Part shown: positions 27,985 to 36,352 of the stretch, piece by piece
Layout: every line of letters starts with the position of its first letter
How positions within the stretch are numbered: position 1 is the stretch's first letter
From: Paracoccus denitrificans
GTDB taxonomy: Bacteria; Pseudomonadota; Alphaproteobacteria; Rhodobacterales; Rhodobacteraceae
Reading direction: 5' to 3'
Assembly (NCBI RefSeq): GCF_900100045.1
Contig: NZ_FNEA01000025.1
Span: 1-64,000 of the forward strand
DNA length: 64,000 nt
Notes under the pieces: generated by a model
Databases searched by the model: none
Told to the model about the DNA's origin: nothing
Seen by the model: the letters and a program-made list of their open reading frames with translations, nothing else
Made by a program: the position numbers and the translations under genes

Positions 27985-28542
27985 ATGCCCGTGATCACCA
28001 GACTTTACGAAACCTGCAATGACGCCGCCGCCGCGGTGGAGCGGATCGAGGCGCTGGCCCTGCCCGGCGTGGAGCCCTCCGTCATGGGCGGCGAAAGGTT
28101 GCGGGACTATCGCGACATGCGCGTCGAGTGCGACCCGGCGACCGGCAGGCGCATTCAGGTGCCCGATCCCGCGCCGGCCACGACAGCCGGTGCAGCGCTT
28201 GGTGCGGCGGTCGGCGGCGGGGCAGGGCTGCTTGCGGGGCTTGGCCTTGTCGCCGTTCCCGGCTTCGGCCCGATGATGGCCGCCGGCTGGCTGGCCTCGG
28301 CCCTGACCGGCGCTGCCGGGGGTGCGCTTGCCGGCGGCACGATCGGCGCCTTCGTCGATCTGGGCATCCCCGCGGATGACGTGCCGCTTTATGCCGAAAC
28401 CTTCCGGCGCGGCGGCGTCGCGCTCAGCGTCCGCTTTCCCGAGGAGCACCGGACCGTGGTCGAGGATACTCTGGCCGCGACCGCCCCCTTTGCGCTGCCG
28501 GACCTGCGCCGGCGCTATGAGGCCGAGGGCTGGCGCGGCTGA
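27985..28542 (+). CDS. Glycine-rich membrane-associated protein, stress YflT-like
   Basis: A 185-residue protein. The N-terminus (VITRLYETCNDAAAAVERIEALALPGVEPSVMGG) resembles the N-terminal part of general stress proteins of the 17M/YflT kind. Residues about 65-120 form a glycine/alanine-rich hydrophobic hairpin (GAALGAAVGGGAGLLAGLG, then AAGGALAGGTIGAFVDLGIP), which probably inserts in or packs on the membrane. The C-terminal part resembles the EYRRGGVALSVR segment of the same family. ATG 27985 follows GGAGGAAA. Function is unknown; promoter and neighbours suggest stress expression. Confidence 0.75.
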   Translation: MPVITRLYETCNDAAAAVERIEALALPGVEPSVMGGERLRDYRDMRVECDPATGRRIQVPDPAPATTAGAALGAAVGGGAGLLAGLGLVAVPGFGPMMAAGWLASALTGAAGGALAGGTIGAFVDLGIPADDVPLYAETFRRGGVALSVRFPEEHRTVVEDTLAATAPFALPDLRRRYEAEGWRG

Positions 28543-28579
28543 GGCGAATGTGGGTAAGCTGAAGGGGCAAGAAGGGGAT

Positions 28580-28984
28580 ATGCCGATGAATCGCGTCACC
28601 CTCGCCATCATATGCGTCGCCTTGTTCGGGCTGGCGTCCTGCGGCACGCCGGCCGAGCAATGCGAGGCGCGCGTCGCGGCCGAGCAAAGGAACGTCTCGC
28701 GGCTTCTGCAAGAGGTCGAGGCGAACATCGCGCGCGGATATGCCTGGGAGAGCACGGTGAACGACACCGGCTTCCGCCTCTGCGCGGGCGGCTTCCGCGG
28801 CGGCTACGGCCGGTTGGGCCTGGGCTATTCCAGTTGCTACGGCGGTCCCGATACGGCGCGCCAGCGGGTGGCCATCGACCCCGCCGCCGAAATGCGCAAG
28901 CGCGATGCCCTGCAAAAGCGCCTTGCCGCGCTGTCCTCGCAGGGGGTGCCGCAATGCATCGCGCGCTATGGTGCGGCGAGGTGA
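28580..28984 (+). CDS. Small predicted lipoprotein
   Basis: A 134-residue protein with a lipoprotein signal peptide: a hydrophobic stretch ending in the lipobox LASC, with the lipidated Cys at residue 21. The mature part has a short coiled-coil-prone segment (AAEQRNVSRLLQEVEANIARGY) and a Gly/Tyr-rich patch with a Cys pair. It starts 37 nt after the preceding gene with GAAGGGG upstream, so it is probably in the same operon. I do not recognise a characterised family; it is unlikely to be an enzyme. Confidence 0.75.
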   Translation: MPMNRVTLAIICVALFGLASCGTPAEQCEARVAAEQRNVSRLLQEVEANIARGYAWESTVNDTGFRLCAGGFRGGYGRLGLGYSSCYGGPDTARQRVAIDPAAEMRKRDALQKRLAALSSQGVPQCIARYGAAR

Positions 28985-29030
28985 GCCCGGACACCGCAAG
29001 CGCGTTCCCCGATCAGCCGTCCCAGGTCAT

Positions 29031-30047
29031 ATGACCAGCACCCCCAAACGCCGAAGACATGGCACCGGCAGACGTCGCACGCGCAAGGCGTCATCGACGC
29101 TGACCCGCGGGCTGAAGCTTGCCATGCGCCTTGCCTCGATGGCCTCGACGGCGCTGAGCGCGATGACGCCCAAGGTCGCGAAACCGTCCCGAACTCCGAC
29201 GAAACCCGCGAAACGTGCCGGCAGGGTCCAGGGCAAAGCGCGGCAGGGGTCAAGCTTTCGGGCTGGCACGCATGACTGCGACCATGGCAGCAGGCGCTAC
29301 AAGCTGTTCACGCCCGGCCTCGCGGCGGACGCAAAGCCCCCGCCCTTGCTGGTGATGCTGCATGGTTGCGGCCAGACGCCCGACGATTTTGCCAAGGGCA
29401 CGCGCATGAATGCGCTGGCCGGCGAGTTCGGCTTCATCGTGGTTTATCCGGCGCAGCCGCGCGATGCGCATCCCAACCGCTGCTGGAACTGGTTCAGCCG
29501 CGACGATCAGGCCCGCGGTTCGGGCGAGCCTGCCTTGCTGGCCAGCCTGACCCGCCACATCGTCGACCGGCACGGCGCCGACCCCGGCCGCGTCTATGTC
29601 GCGGGCCTTTCGGCCGGAGCCTCGGCGGCGCTGATCCTGGCGGGGGCCTATCCCGAGATCTTCGCGGCGGTCGGCGCGCATTCCGGGTTGCCTGCGGGCG
29701 CTGCGCAGGATCAGGCTTCGGCGTTGCTGGCGATGCAGCGAGGCAATCCCGGCCGGCGGCTGGAACATCCGATGCCGACCATCATATTCCATGGCAGCCG
29801 CGATCATGTGGTTCACCCCCGGAACGGACGGCTGGCTGCGATCCGGGCGCGCGAGCCCTACGCATCCTTGCGCGCGACCGAGTTTGCAGGCCAGATCCCG
29901 AACGGCCACCGCTATGTCAGGACCGTGCATCGGATCGGTTCGGGCCGCCCGCTGGTCGAGCATTCGGGTGCGGCATCCTCGAATTTCGCGGCGAACTCGA
30001 TCCCGGCGAGAGTGACTTTCAGACTGGACATGGTTTCTCCTTGTTGA
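29031..30047 (+). pseudogene. PHB-depolymerase-family esterase, 3-prime end lost at a rearrangement
   Basis: This alpha/beta-hydrolase of the PHB depolymerase/LpqC family has a basic N-terminus, the oxyanion segment LVMLHGCGQTPDDFAKGTRMN, the nucleophile elbow GLSAGAS and the acid Asp in FHGSRDHVVHP. Homologues continue after RPLVEH with a segment holding the catalytic His (GHAW). Here, after position 29963, the frame reads unrelated sequence to a stop at 30047. That tail is the reverse strand of the start of a different gene, so the catalytic histidine is missing. Without it the 338-residue product should be inactive. Confidence 0.75.
29963..30031 (-). pseudogene. 5-prime remnant of a DUF3830 (cyclophilin-like) gene
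   Basis: On the minus strand, GGAGAA followed by ATG at 30031 opens a frame reading MSSLKVTLAGIEFAAKFEDA and then APE, which matches the beginning of DUF3830 proteins. After about 23 residues the frame runs into esterase sequence. It is the last gene of the leftward hydantoinase operon, 122 nt after hydA, and has been cut off by the same event that truncated the esterase. Confidence 0.65.
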
Positions 30048-30153
30048 GTCAAGCTGGGCATGCGGGGCATGGGAGGCGCTGATCCTTGGCCATGACTTGC
30101 CTTACGGGCTTGTGGACGGGTTGGCAGCGGATCGCCTCGATGGGTTCCTTCGC

Positions 30154-31554
30154 TCAGGCGTGGTCGCTGATGCGTCGCGCGACATGCGCGCCTGCGCGGA
30201 TCCCGGTCAGCACGCCGTCCCGCATGATGGTCTGTCCGCGCAACATGGTCAGCACCGGCCAGCCAGTCAGTTCCATTCCCTCATAGGGTGTATAATCCGC
30301 CCCATCGTTCAGCATCGCATGGGTCAGCCGGTTCTTCGCCCCGGGGTCCCAGATGGCGATGTCGGCATCCGCGCCGACCGCGATGGTGCCCTTTTTCGGG
30401 TAAAGGCCATAGGTCCGGGCATGGTTGGTCGCGGTAAGGGCAACGAAGCGATTGATATCGATGCGCCCCTTCACGACCCCTTCCGAGAACAGGATCGGCA
30501 GCCTTGCCCCGACGCCCGGAATCCCGTTCGGCACCCAACGGAAGCTGGTGCGACCCTTGGGAGTCAGCTTGCCCTGCGGATCGTCGTAGCGGAACGGGCA
30601 ATGGTCCGAGGAAAACACGTCGAAAACGCCCTGTTGGAGCCCCTCCCAGCAGGCTTGCTGACTCTCGTGATCGCGCGGCGGGGGTGAGCAGACGTATTTC
30701 GCCCCCTCCATGTTCAGCCCTTCCAGGTCACCTTCGGTTAGCGTCAGATACTGCGGACAGGTCTCGCCGAAGATCCTGAGGCCCTTCTGCCGGGCACGGC
30801 GGATTTCCTCCATCGCCTCGCGATTCGAGACATGAACGACCATCAGCGGCACTTCGGACAGTTCGGCCAGCGAGATCGCACGATAGGTCGCCTCGCGCTC
30901 GGCGATCACGGGGCGCGACGTGGCATGGAAAAAAGGCGCGGTCCTGCCCGCCTGCTCAAGCTGGTCGGTCAGATAGCGGATGACGTCGTAATTCTCGGCA
31001 TGAACCATGACGAGGGCGCGTGTCTCGCGCGCGACGGCCATCACCTTCAGCAGTTCCAGATCGCTCAGTGCCAGCCCTTCATAGGTCATGAAGACCTTGA
31101 ACGAGGTATAGCCCTCATGCACCAGCGCGGGCAGGTCCTGCCCCAGAACCTGTTCGGTCGGATCCGAGATGATGAGATGAAAGGACACGTCCGTATGGCA
31201 GCTACCCTCGGCCTTGGCGTGATAGTCTTTCAGGCTTTCGCGCAGGGGCACGCCGCTTTCCTGAAGGCAGAAGGGCAGCACCATCGTATTGCCGCCAAGC
31301 GCGGCGGAACGGGTGGCGCTTTCGAAATCGTCGGCCATCACGACCCCCTCGCCGGAGGGCTGCGAGATATGGACGTGGCTGTCGATGCCGCCGGGCAGAA
31401 CCCATTTTCCGGTCGCGTCGATCGTTTCGTCCGCGATGCCAAGGTCGTGGCCAAGCGCGGCGATACGCCCCTCGCGAATGCCGATATCGCATTGGAAGGT
31501 ATCCGAAGCGGTGGAAATGCGGCCGCCCGTGATGATCGTGTCGAAGCGGGTCAT
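30154..31554 (-). CDS. hydA: Dihydropyrimidinase/D-hydantoinase
   Basis: A 466-residue cyclic amidohydrolase that opens hydantoin or dihydropyrimidine rings. The binuclear metal site is complete: His60 and His62 in SHVH, the carboxylated Lys in TSFKVFMTYEG near 150, His in MVHAEN near 185, His in VVHVSN near 240 and Asp in SSDHCPF near 316. Length and order of motifs are normal. It overlaps the GntR gene by 4 nt. With the racemase-like enzyme and TRAP transporter nearby, it likely acts on an imported hydantoin, dihydropyrimidine or related cyclic amide. Confidence 0.92.
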   Translation of the reverse strand: MTRFDTIITGGRISTASDTFQCDIGIREGRIAALGHDLGIADETIDATGKWVLPGGIDSHVHISQPSGEGVVMADDFESATRSAALGGNTMVLPFCLQESGVPLRESLKDYHAKAEGSCHTDVSFHLIISDPTEQVLGQDLPALVHEGYTSFKVFMTYEGLALSDLELLKVMAVARETRALVMVHAENYDVIRYLTDQLEQAGRTAPFFHATSRPVIAEREATYRAISLAELSEVPLMVVHVSNREAMEEIRRARQKGLRIFGETCPQYLTLTEGDLEGLNMEGAKYVCSPPPRDHESQQACWEGLQQGVFDVFSSDHCPFRYDDPQGKLTPKGRTSFRWVPNGIPGVGARLPILFSEGVVKGRIDINRFVALTATNHARTYGLYPKKGTIAVGADADIAIWDPGAKNRLTHAMLNDGADYTPYEGMELTGWPVLTMLRGQTIMRDGVLTGIRAGAHVARRISDHA

Positions 31555-32270
31555 GCGGATTTCTCCTTCTTGCTTCGGGGATTGTGTTCGGCGATTTCGG
31601 CGAAGGCGCGGATCATCGCCTCGCCCGTCAGGCGGTTGTGTTCCTGCAGGCGCTCGGCCAGATCGAGACGAGCGCGGGCGCGCAGCGCCACCATGATGTG
31701 TTCGTGTTCCTGGTAGGACGTGACCAGACGCTCGTCGAATTCGTTGACGGCGAAACGGTAGCGCCAGATCTTCTGTTGCAGCGCCTCGTAATTCTGCGCC
31801 AGCAGGGGATTGCCGGTTGCCTGCGCCAGAAGCTGGTGAAAGGCGTAGTTAAGTCGCGTATAGGCATTCTGATCGCGGCGGGACAGCGCTTCGCCAAGCG
31901 CGTGGTGATGTTCCTCAAGCGCGGTCATGGCCGCATCGTTGGCGCGTAGGGCGGCCAGGGTGCCGATCAGCCCCTCCAGCGCGCCCTTCAACTCGAAAAT
32001 GGGACCGATGGCCGTGGCATCGATGGGGGTGACGACCGCACCGCGATTGGGGCGCAGCGTCACCAGCCCCTCGGCGGCCATGACCTTGAGCGCCTCGCGC
32101 AGGGGGGTGCGCGAGATGCCGAAACGTGCGCAAAGCTCGGCCTCGGGAATGCGGCGACCCGCGGCGAATTCGCCCTCAAGCAGGATGTTGCGCAGCTGCC
32201 CGACGACCAGATCGTGAAGCGTGGCCGCACTTTCAGGCGCTTCCGGCTCATTTCCGGCTGGTCGTATCAT
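31551..32270 (-). CDS. GntR/FadR-family transcriptional regulator
   Basis: A 239-residue regulator: N-terminal winged helix (PEAELCARFGISRTPLREALKVMAAEGLVTLRPNRGAVV, about residues 42-82) and an all-helical FCD effector domain with the usual His/Asp pattern (NYAFHQLLAQATGNPLL). It lies between the racemase-like gene and hydA in one operon and overlaps hydA by 4 nt, so it is probably autoregulated and controls both this operon and the divergent TRAP genes. ATG 32270 has GGGAGG about 10 bases upstream; an earlier in-frame start is possible. Confidence 0.88.
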   Translation of the reverse strand: MIRPAGNEPEAPESAATLHDLVVGQLRNILLEGEFAAGRRIPEAELCARFGISRTPLREALKVMAAEGLVTLRPNRGAVVTPIDATAIGPIFELKGALEGLIGTLAALRANDAAMTALEEHHHALGEALSRRDQNAYTRLNYAFHQLLAQATGNPLLAQNYEALQQKIWRYRFAVNEFDERLVTSYQEHEHIMVALRARARLDLAERLQEHNRLTGEAMIRAFAEIAEHNPRSKKEKSA

Positions 32271-32311
32271 GATCGATGGCCCTCCCATTCCTGCCAATGT
32301 CCTCGATATGA

Positions 32312-33079
32312 TCATTGGGCCGGGACGGCGCACAATCCTTGATCGCGCCCTGATACGAACATCTGCCCATAGCCTGCCAGCCTGTCCATCGGCACGCCGG
32401 TTTCGCGCAGGCATCCCCAGAGCGTAAAGGCCACCGAGTCCAGGATCGGGATGCCGGTCTGCCGTTCAAGCTCGGGTGCGATCAGCGGGCCGCGCATGTT
32501 GGTGCAGACGATGGCGATCGCATCAGGGCGGGCCTGCGCCACATCGAGACACATCTCGCGGATCTCCTCTTCGGTCACCTCCGCGAAAGAATGATTGTCG
32601 GACCGCCCGCTATGGCGCTCGGCCACGGTCTCGATGCCGATGGCCGCGTAGTTTGCGATGATCCGCTGCTGCACGTCCCGCGTGTAGGGCGTCACGAGGC
32701 CAAGACGCTTGACCCCCATCTCGGCCAGCAGCCGGTTCAGGCTGAGGATCGCGCTGGTCGCGGGAATACCGGTGCGCTTGGTGATCGCAGCGCACAGCCG
32801 GTCGTCGGTGTCGAAACCCAGCCAGCTTGCCGAGGTTCCGTTCCAGGCGATGATCGCGGGTTTCGCATCGGCCAGCAGATCCGCGGCCGCGAGGATCGGT
32901 TCAAGCGTGAACTGGCTGTTCGAGCCTTCGTCCAGCGCGATTCTGGTCACTCGGAAACGTCCGAAATGCACGCTCACATCTGGATAGAGCGGCCAGGCCA
33001 TCGCGCTGGTCAAGGGTTCCACAACGGTGTTCGACGAAGGGGTAAGCATCGCGAGCCCGACATTGCCGTCATTTTGCAT
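32312..33079 (-). CDS. Asp/Glu racemase-superfamily enzyme (maleate isomerase/arylmalonate decarboxylase type)
   Basis: A 255-residue enzyme of the Asp/Glu/hydantoin racemase superfamily. The C-terminal catalytic cysteine is present (Cys192 in IVCTNMRG). At the N-terminal catalytic position, where racemases and maleate isomerase carry CTS, this protein has Gly81-Thr82-Ser83, as arylmalonate decarboxylase does. It may therefore be a decarboxylase or other one-cysteine enzyme rather than a racemase. It is the first gene of the leftward operon, 41 nt before the GntR gene, and diverges from the TRAP genes. Confidence 0.82.
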   Translation of the reverse strand: MQNDGNVGLAMLTPSSNTVVEPLTSAMAWPLYPDVSVHFGRFRVTRIALDEGSNSQFTLEPILAAADLLADAKPAIIAWNGTSASWLGFDTDDRLCAAITKRTGIPATSAILSLNRLLAEMGVKRLGLVTPYTRDVQQRIIANYAAIGIETVAERHSGRSDNHSFAEVTEEEIREMCLDVAQARPDAIAIVCTNMRGPLIAPELERQTGIPILDSVAFTLWGCLRETGVPMDRLAGYGQMFVSGRDQGLCAVPAQ

Positions 33080-33110
33080 TCATTTTCACCAAAAGATTCT
33101 GCTGTCTCAT

Positions 33111-33130
33111 CGAAGCTTAGGCCAGCTTCG
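33111..33130. promoter_or_regulatory. Perfect inverted repeat between divergent hydantoinase and TRAP operons
   Basis: CGAAGCT and AGCTTCG are separated by TAGGCC, a perfect 7-bp repeat in the 281-base region between the two operons. It could be the operator of the GntR regulator, but it does not match the usual TNGTNNNACNA pattern of FadR-type sites, so the assignment is tentative. Confidence 0.4.
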
Positions 33131-33360
33131 GCCTTGACCGCAAGCCTGTCATGGTGCGCCGCATCCATCCCTTTCTGGATCTCATGGGTCAAACTCCTTC
33201 TTAAAATGCTGATTTTTCATGCGTATTTTGGGGAAATTTCTGAAGATGCACAATCTTTCACCCGACGCACTCGTTATTTCTTGCAATGAACATTCGAATC
33301 CGCAACAGTCGTGGAAAACAGAGAACCCTTAAAAATGAATTCAAACAGGGAGAAATCAGC

Positions 33361-34404
33361 ATGAAACTGTCGCATACCCTCGCAGCGGCTGGCATGGTGC
33401 TGCTTGCCGGCGCCACGCTGGCCGCATCCGATACGCCCCTGCGCGTCGCAGGTAATTTTTCGCAGAACATCACGCAGGTCGAGATCGAGCGGACCTTCTT
33501 CAACGGGCTGAGCGAGGCCACAGGCGTTGGTATCTCGATGAACTACAATCCAATGGATGTCGTTGGCGTGAAAGCCCCCGATGCCCTGCGGATGTTGCGC
33601 GGCGGGTCGTTCGACGTGATGTCGGTGCAGATCGGCATGGCCTCACGAGACGATCCGTTCTTCGAGGGCATCGACCTGATCGGCGTCGCCCCGGATATGG
33701 AAACGCTGCGGAAAGTCGTGGACGCCTATCGCGAACCCTTCGATCAGCGCCTGCAAGAGCGCTTCAACGCCAAGGTGCTGACCCTCTGGCCGTTCGGGCC
33801 ACAGGTGTTTTACTGCAACCATCCGCTTGAAAGCGTGAACGACCTGCGCGGTCTGAAGGTGCGTTCCTTCACGCCGTCGATGTCGGCGATGCTGGAAAGC
33901 TTCGGCGCAACGCCCGTGACCCTGCAATTCTCCGAGGTCTACCCCGCCTTGCAGCGCGGCGTGGCCTCTTGCGGGGTCACCTCGCCTACGTCGGGCAATA
34001 CCGGCAACTGGCCCGAAGTGACCACTCATTACCTGCCGATGGCGGTATCTGGCTCGGTTCAGGGACATTTCATCAATCTTGCCGCCTGGAACCGCTTTTC
34101 GCCCGAAGAGCAGGAAAAGCTGCTGGCCGAGTTCGCAAAACTGGAAGGCGAGATGTGGGATCTCGCCACCAACTCCAGTTCCAACGCCGACGCCTGCAAC
34201 ACCGGGCAGGACGAATGCACGGACTACCGCAAGTTCACGATGCAGATGGTTCAGGTGACCGACGCCGACCGCGAGCGGCTGAAAAAGATCGCGGAAAGTT
34301 CGGTCCTGCCGATCTGGAAGCAGACCTGCAACGCAGTGGACCCGCAATGTTCGGAGATCTGGAACGAAACCGCCGGTGCCGCCGCTGGGCTGCGGATTGA
34401 TTGA
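33361..34404 (+). CDS. dctP: TRAP transporter substrate-binding protein, DctP type
   Basis: A 347-residue periplasmic solute-binding protein for a TRAP carrier. Residues 1-22 form a Sec signal peptide (cleavage after TLAA). The DctP fold is shown by LRGLKVRSFTPSMSAMLESFGATPVTLQFSEVYPALQRGV near residues 165-205, including the conserved Arg that binds a substrate carboxylate. The mature protein has six cysteines, four in two close groups near the C-terminus, unusual for DctP and probably disulfides. ATG 33361 has GGGAG upstream. It should bind a carboxylate related to the hydantoinase pathway. Confidence 0.92.
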   Translation: MKLSHTLAAAGMVLLAGATLAASDTPLRVAGNFSQNITQVEIERTFFNGLSEATGVGISMNYNPMDVVGVKAPDALRMLRGGSFDVMSVQIGMASRDDPFFEGIDLIGVAPDMETLRKVVDAYREPFDQRLQERFNAKVLTLWPFGPQVFYCNHPLESVNDLRGLKVRSFTPSMSAMLESFGATPVTLQFSEVYPALQRGVASCGVTSPTSGNTGNWPEVTTHYLPMAVSGSVQGHFINLAAWNRFSPEEQEKLLAEFAKLEGEMWDLATNSSSNADACNTGQDECTDYRKFTMQMVQVTDADRERLKKIAESSVLPIWKQTCNAVDPQCSEIWNETAGAAAGLRID

Positions 34405-34410
34405 GGTCCT

Positions 34411-34434
34411 GGCGCGCCTCGGTAGAAGCGCGCC
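34411..34434 (+). terminator. Stem-loop between dctP and dctQ
   Basis: GGCGCGC and GCGCGCC flank a 10-base loop directly after the dctP stop. There is no T-run. Such hairpins after binding-protein genes commonly protect the upstream message or attenuate the downstream genes, giving more binding protein than membrane protein. Confidence 0.5.
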
Positions 34435-34454
34435 CATCAACAAAGGTCTTCCCC

Positions 34455-35054
34455 ATGACTTCTGACAATCCAGTCACGCAGGCGGCCACTCCTCTTGCCC
34501 GTTCTTTCGCCCTGATTGCAGGATACATGCTGTTGGGCGTGGCACTTTTCGTGACCGCCGAGATCCTGGCCCGCCGATTCTTCAACATCTCACTGCAAGG
34601 CGGCGACGAACTGGGCGGCTACATGCTGGCCATCCTTGCGGCCTTCGGCTTTTCCTATGCGCTGATCGAGCGCGCCCATACCCGCGTCGAGATCTTGATC
34701 GAGCGGGTGGGCCCGCGCATCCAGGCGGTGCTGAACATCTTTTCGGCATGGTGCATCGCGCTGATGGCGGTTTTCATGGCGTGGCGCGCCTGGGCAACCC
34801 TGATGGAAAGTGTGGAATACCGCTCGCTTTCCGGCACACCGTTGATGACGCCCCTGTGGCAACCGCAATCCTTGTGGTTCGCGGGGCTTCTGCTCTTTGC
34901 GGGAGTGGCGCTGGCGGCAGCAGTCCATGCCACCCTTCTGATGCTGCACGACCAGCACAGGCTGAACCGCTTTTACGGCGTCAAGACCCTCGAAGAAGTG
35001 ATCGAGGAAGAAACCCTCACCTCGGAATCCGGCATGGAGAGTGCAGCAAGATGA
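34455..35054 (+). CDS. dctQ: TRAP transporter small membrane subunit, DctQ type
   Basis: A 199-residue inner-membrane protein with four predicted helices (about residues 17-37, 53-72, 91-110 and 135-157). It carries the DctQ-type segments ARRFFNISLQGGDELGGYML and HTRVEIL. It forms the complex with DctM and is needed for sodium-driven uptake. Its stop overlaps the dctM start by 4 nt. The polar tail of about 40 residues is cytoplasmic. Confidence 0.9.
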   Translation: MTSDNPVTQAATPLARSFALIAGYMLLGVALFVTAEILARRFFNISLQGGDELGGYMLAILAAFGFSYALIERAHTRVEILIERVGPRIQAVLNIFSAWCIALMAVFMAWRAWATLMESVEYRSLSGTPLMTPLWQPQSLWFAGLLLFAGVALAAAVHATLLMLHDQHRLNRFYGVKTLEEVIEEETLTSESGMESAAR

Positions 35055-36352
35055 TCGGTGTTTTCGGAGCCGCGGTCGGCTTTCTCATGATGCTGGGCCT
35101 GATGCTGACGGGCTTGCCGGTGGCGGTCGCGCTGTTTCTGACAGCATTCATCGGCGCCTGGGCCTTTCTGGGTCTGCCTACGCTTCTTTCCTTCGGCAAC
35201 CAGATGTGGAGCGGACAGAACGACTTTATCCTGACCGCTATCCCGCTTTTCATCTTTCTGGGCGAAATCCTGGTGCGCTCGGGCGTGACGGACGGACTTT
35301 ATCGCTGCCTTTCGGATTGGCTGCGGCGCCTTCCGGGCGGGTTGCTGCATACGAACATCGGGGCAAGCACCTTCTTTTCGGCGGTTTCCGGTTCGTCGGT
35401 GGCAACGGCCGCCACCATCGGCACGGTGGCCATGCCGATCATGAAACAGCGCGGCTACGATGCCCGGCTGACCACGGGCTCCATCGCCGCTGGGGCTACG
35501 CTGGGCATCCTGCTGCCACCCTCGATCAACATGATCATCTACGGCTCGATGACGAATACCTCGATCGGGCAGCTTTTCGCGGCCGGTGTGGTGCCGGGAC
35601 TGATCCTTGCCGGGCTGTTCATGGTGCTGATCGCCGGGGTCTGCATCCTGCGGCCCGAACTTGCCGGGCCGATGCTGCCCGCGCGGTCCTGGCCCGAGAA
35701 AATCGCGAGCCTCGTCGATATCATCCCGCCGATCGTGATCTTCCTGATCGTGATGGGGACGATCTATCTGGGCTGGGCCACGCCGACCGAATCGGCGGCC
35801 ATCGGGGTCGTCTGCGGTCTTGGGGTCGCCATCGCCAAACGACGTCTTTCGCTGTCGATGATGCATGAATGCATGATATCGACCGTGCGCATCTCGGCGA
35901 TGATCCTGCTGATCATGGTGGCGGCGCACTTCCTGAACTTCGTGATCGGGGTGCTGGGCATTCCGCAGGCACTGACGGGCTTTGTCGCCGACGTCGGGGC
36001 GGGACCGCTTCAGATCATCCTGCTGCTGATGGTCTTCTACCTGGTCCTCGGCTGCTTCATGGAGACGCTGTCGATGATGATCGCCACGCTTCCGGTCGTC
36101 TTTCCGCTGGTCCTGCATCTGGGGATCGACCCGGTGTGGTTCGGGATCTTCCTTGTCGTGATGATGGAGATCGGGCTGATCACACCCCCCATCGGCATGA
36201 ACCTCTATGTCGTGCAGGGCGTGCGGGGGCATGGCTCGATCATGGACGTGATCTATGGCGCACTGCCCTTCGTGCTGCTGATGCTGGGCTTTGTCGGCCT
36301 GCTCATCGTGTGGCCGCAGATGGCCCTTTGGCTGCCGCAGAGGCTGTTCTGA
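35051..36352 (+). CDS. dctM: TRAP transporter large membrane subunit, DctM type
   Basis: A 433-residue polytopic carrier with about 12 hydrophobic segments. Family motifs include GLPVAVALFLTAF near residue 20, the SGSSVATAATIGTVAMP loop near 115, GSIAAGATLGILLPPSINMIIYG near 140 and ETLSMMIATLPVVFPL near 335. ATG 35051 overlaps the dctQ stop; a longer frame upstream is out of register with the family. It imports the substrate delivered by DctP with sodium ions. Confidence 0.93.
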   Translation: MIGVFGAAVGFLMMLGLMLTGLPVAVALFLTAFIGAWAFLGLPTLLSFGNQMWSGQNDFILTAIPLFIFLGEILVRSGVTDGLYRCLSDWLRRLPGGLLHTNIGASTFFSAVSGSSVATAATIGTVAMPIMKQRGYDARLTTGSIAAGATLGILLPPSINMIIYGSMTNTSIGQLFAAGVVPGLILAGLFMVLIAGVCILRPELAGPMLPARSWPEKIASLVDIIPPIVIFLIVMGTIYLGWATPTESAAIGVVCGLGVAIAKRRLSLSMMHECMISTVRISAMILLIMVAAHFLNFVIGVLGIPQALTGFVADVGAGPLQIILLLMVFYLVLGCFMETLSMMIATLPVVFPLVLHLGIDPVWFGIFLVVMMEIGLITPPIGMNLYVVQGVRGHGSIMDVIYGALPFVLLMLGFVGLLIVWPQMALWLPQRLF

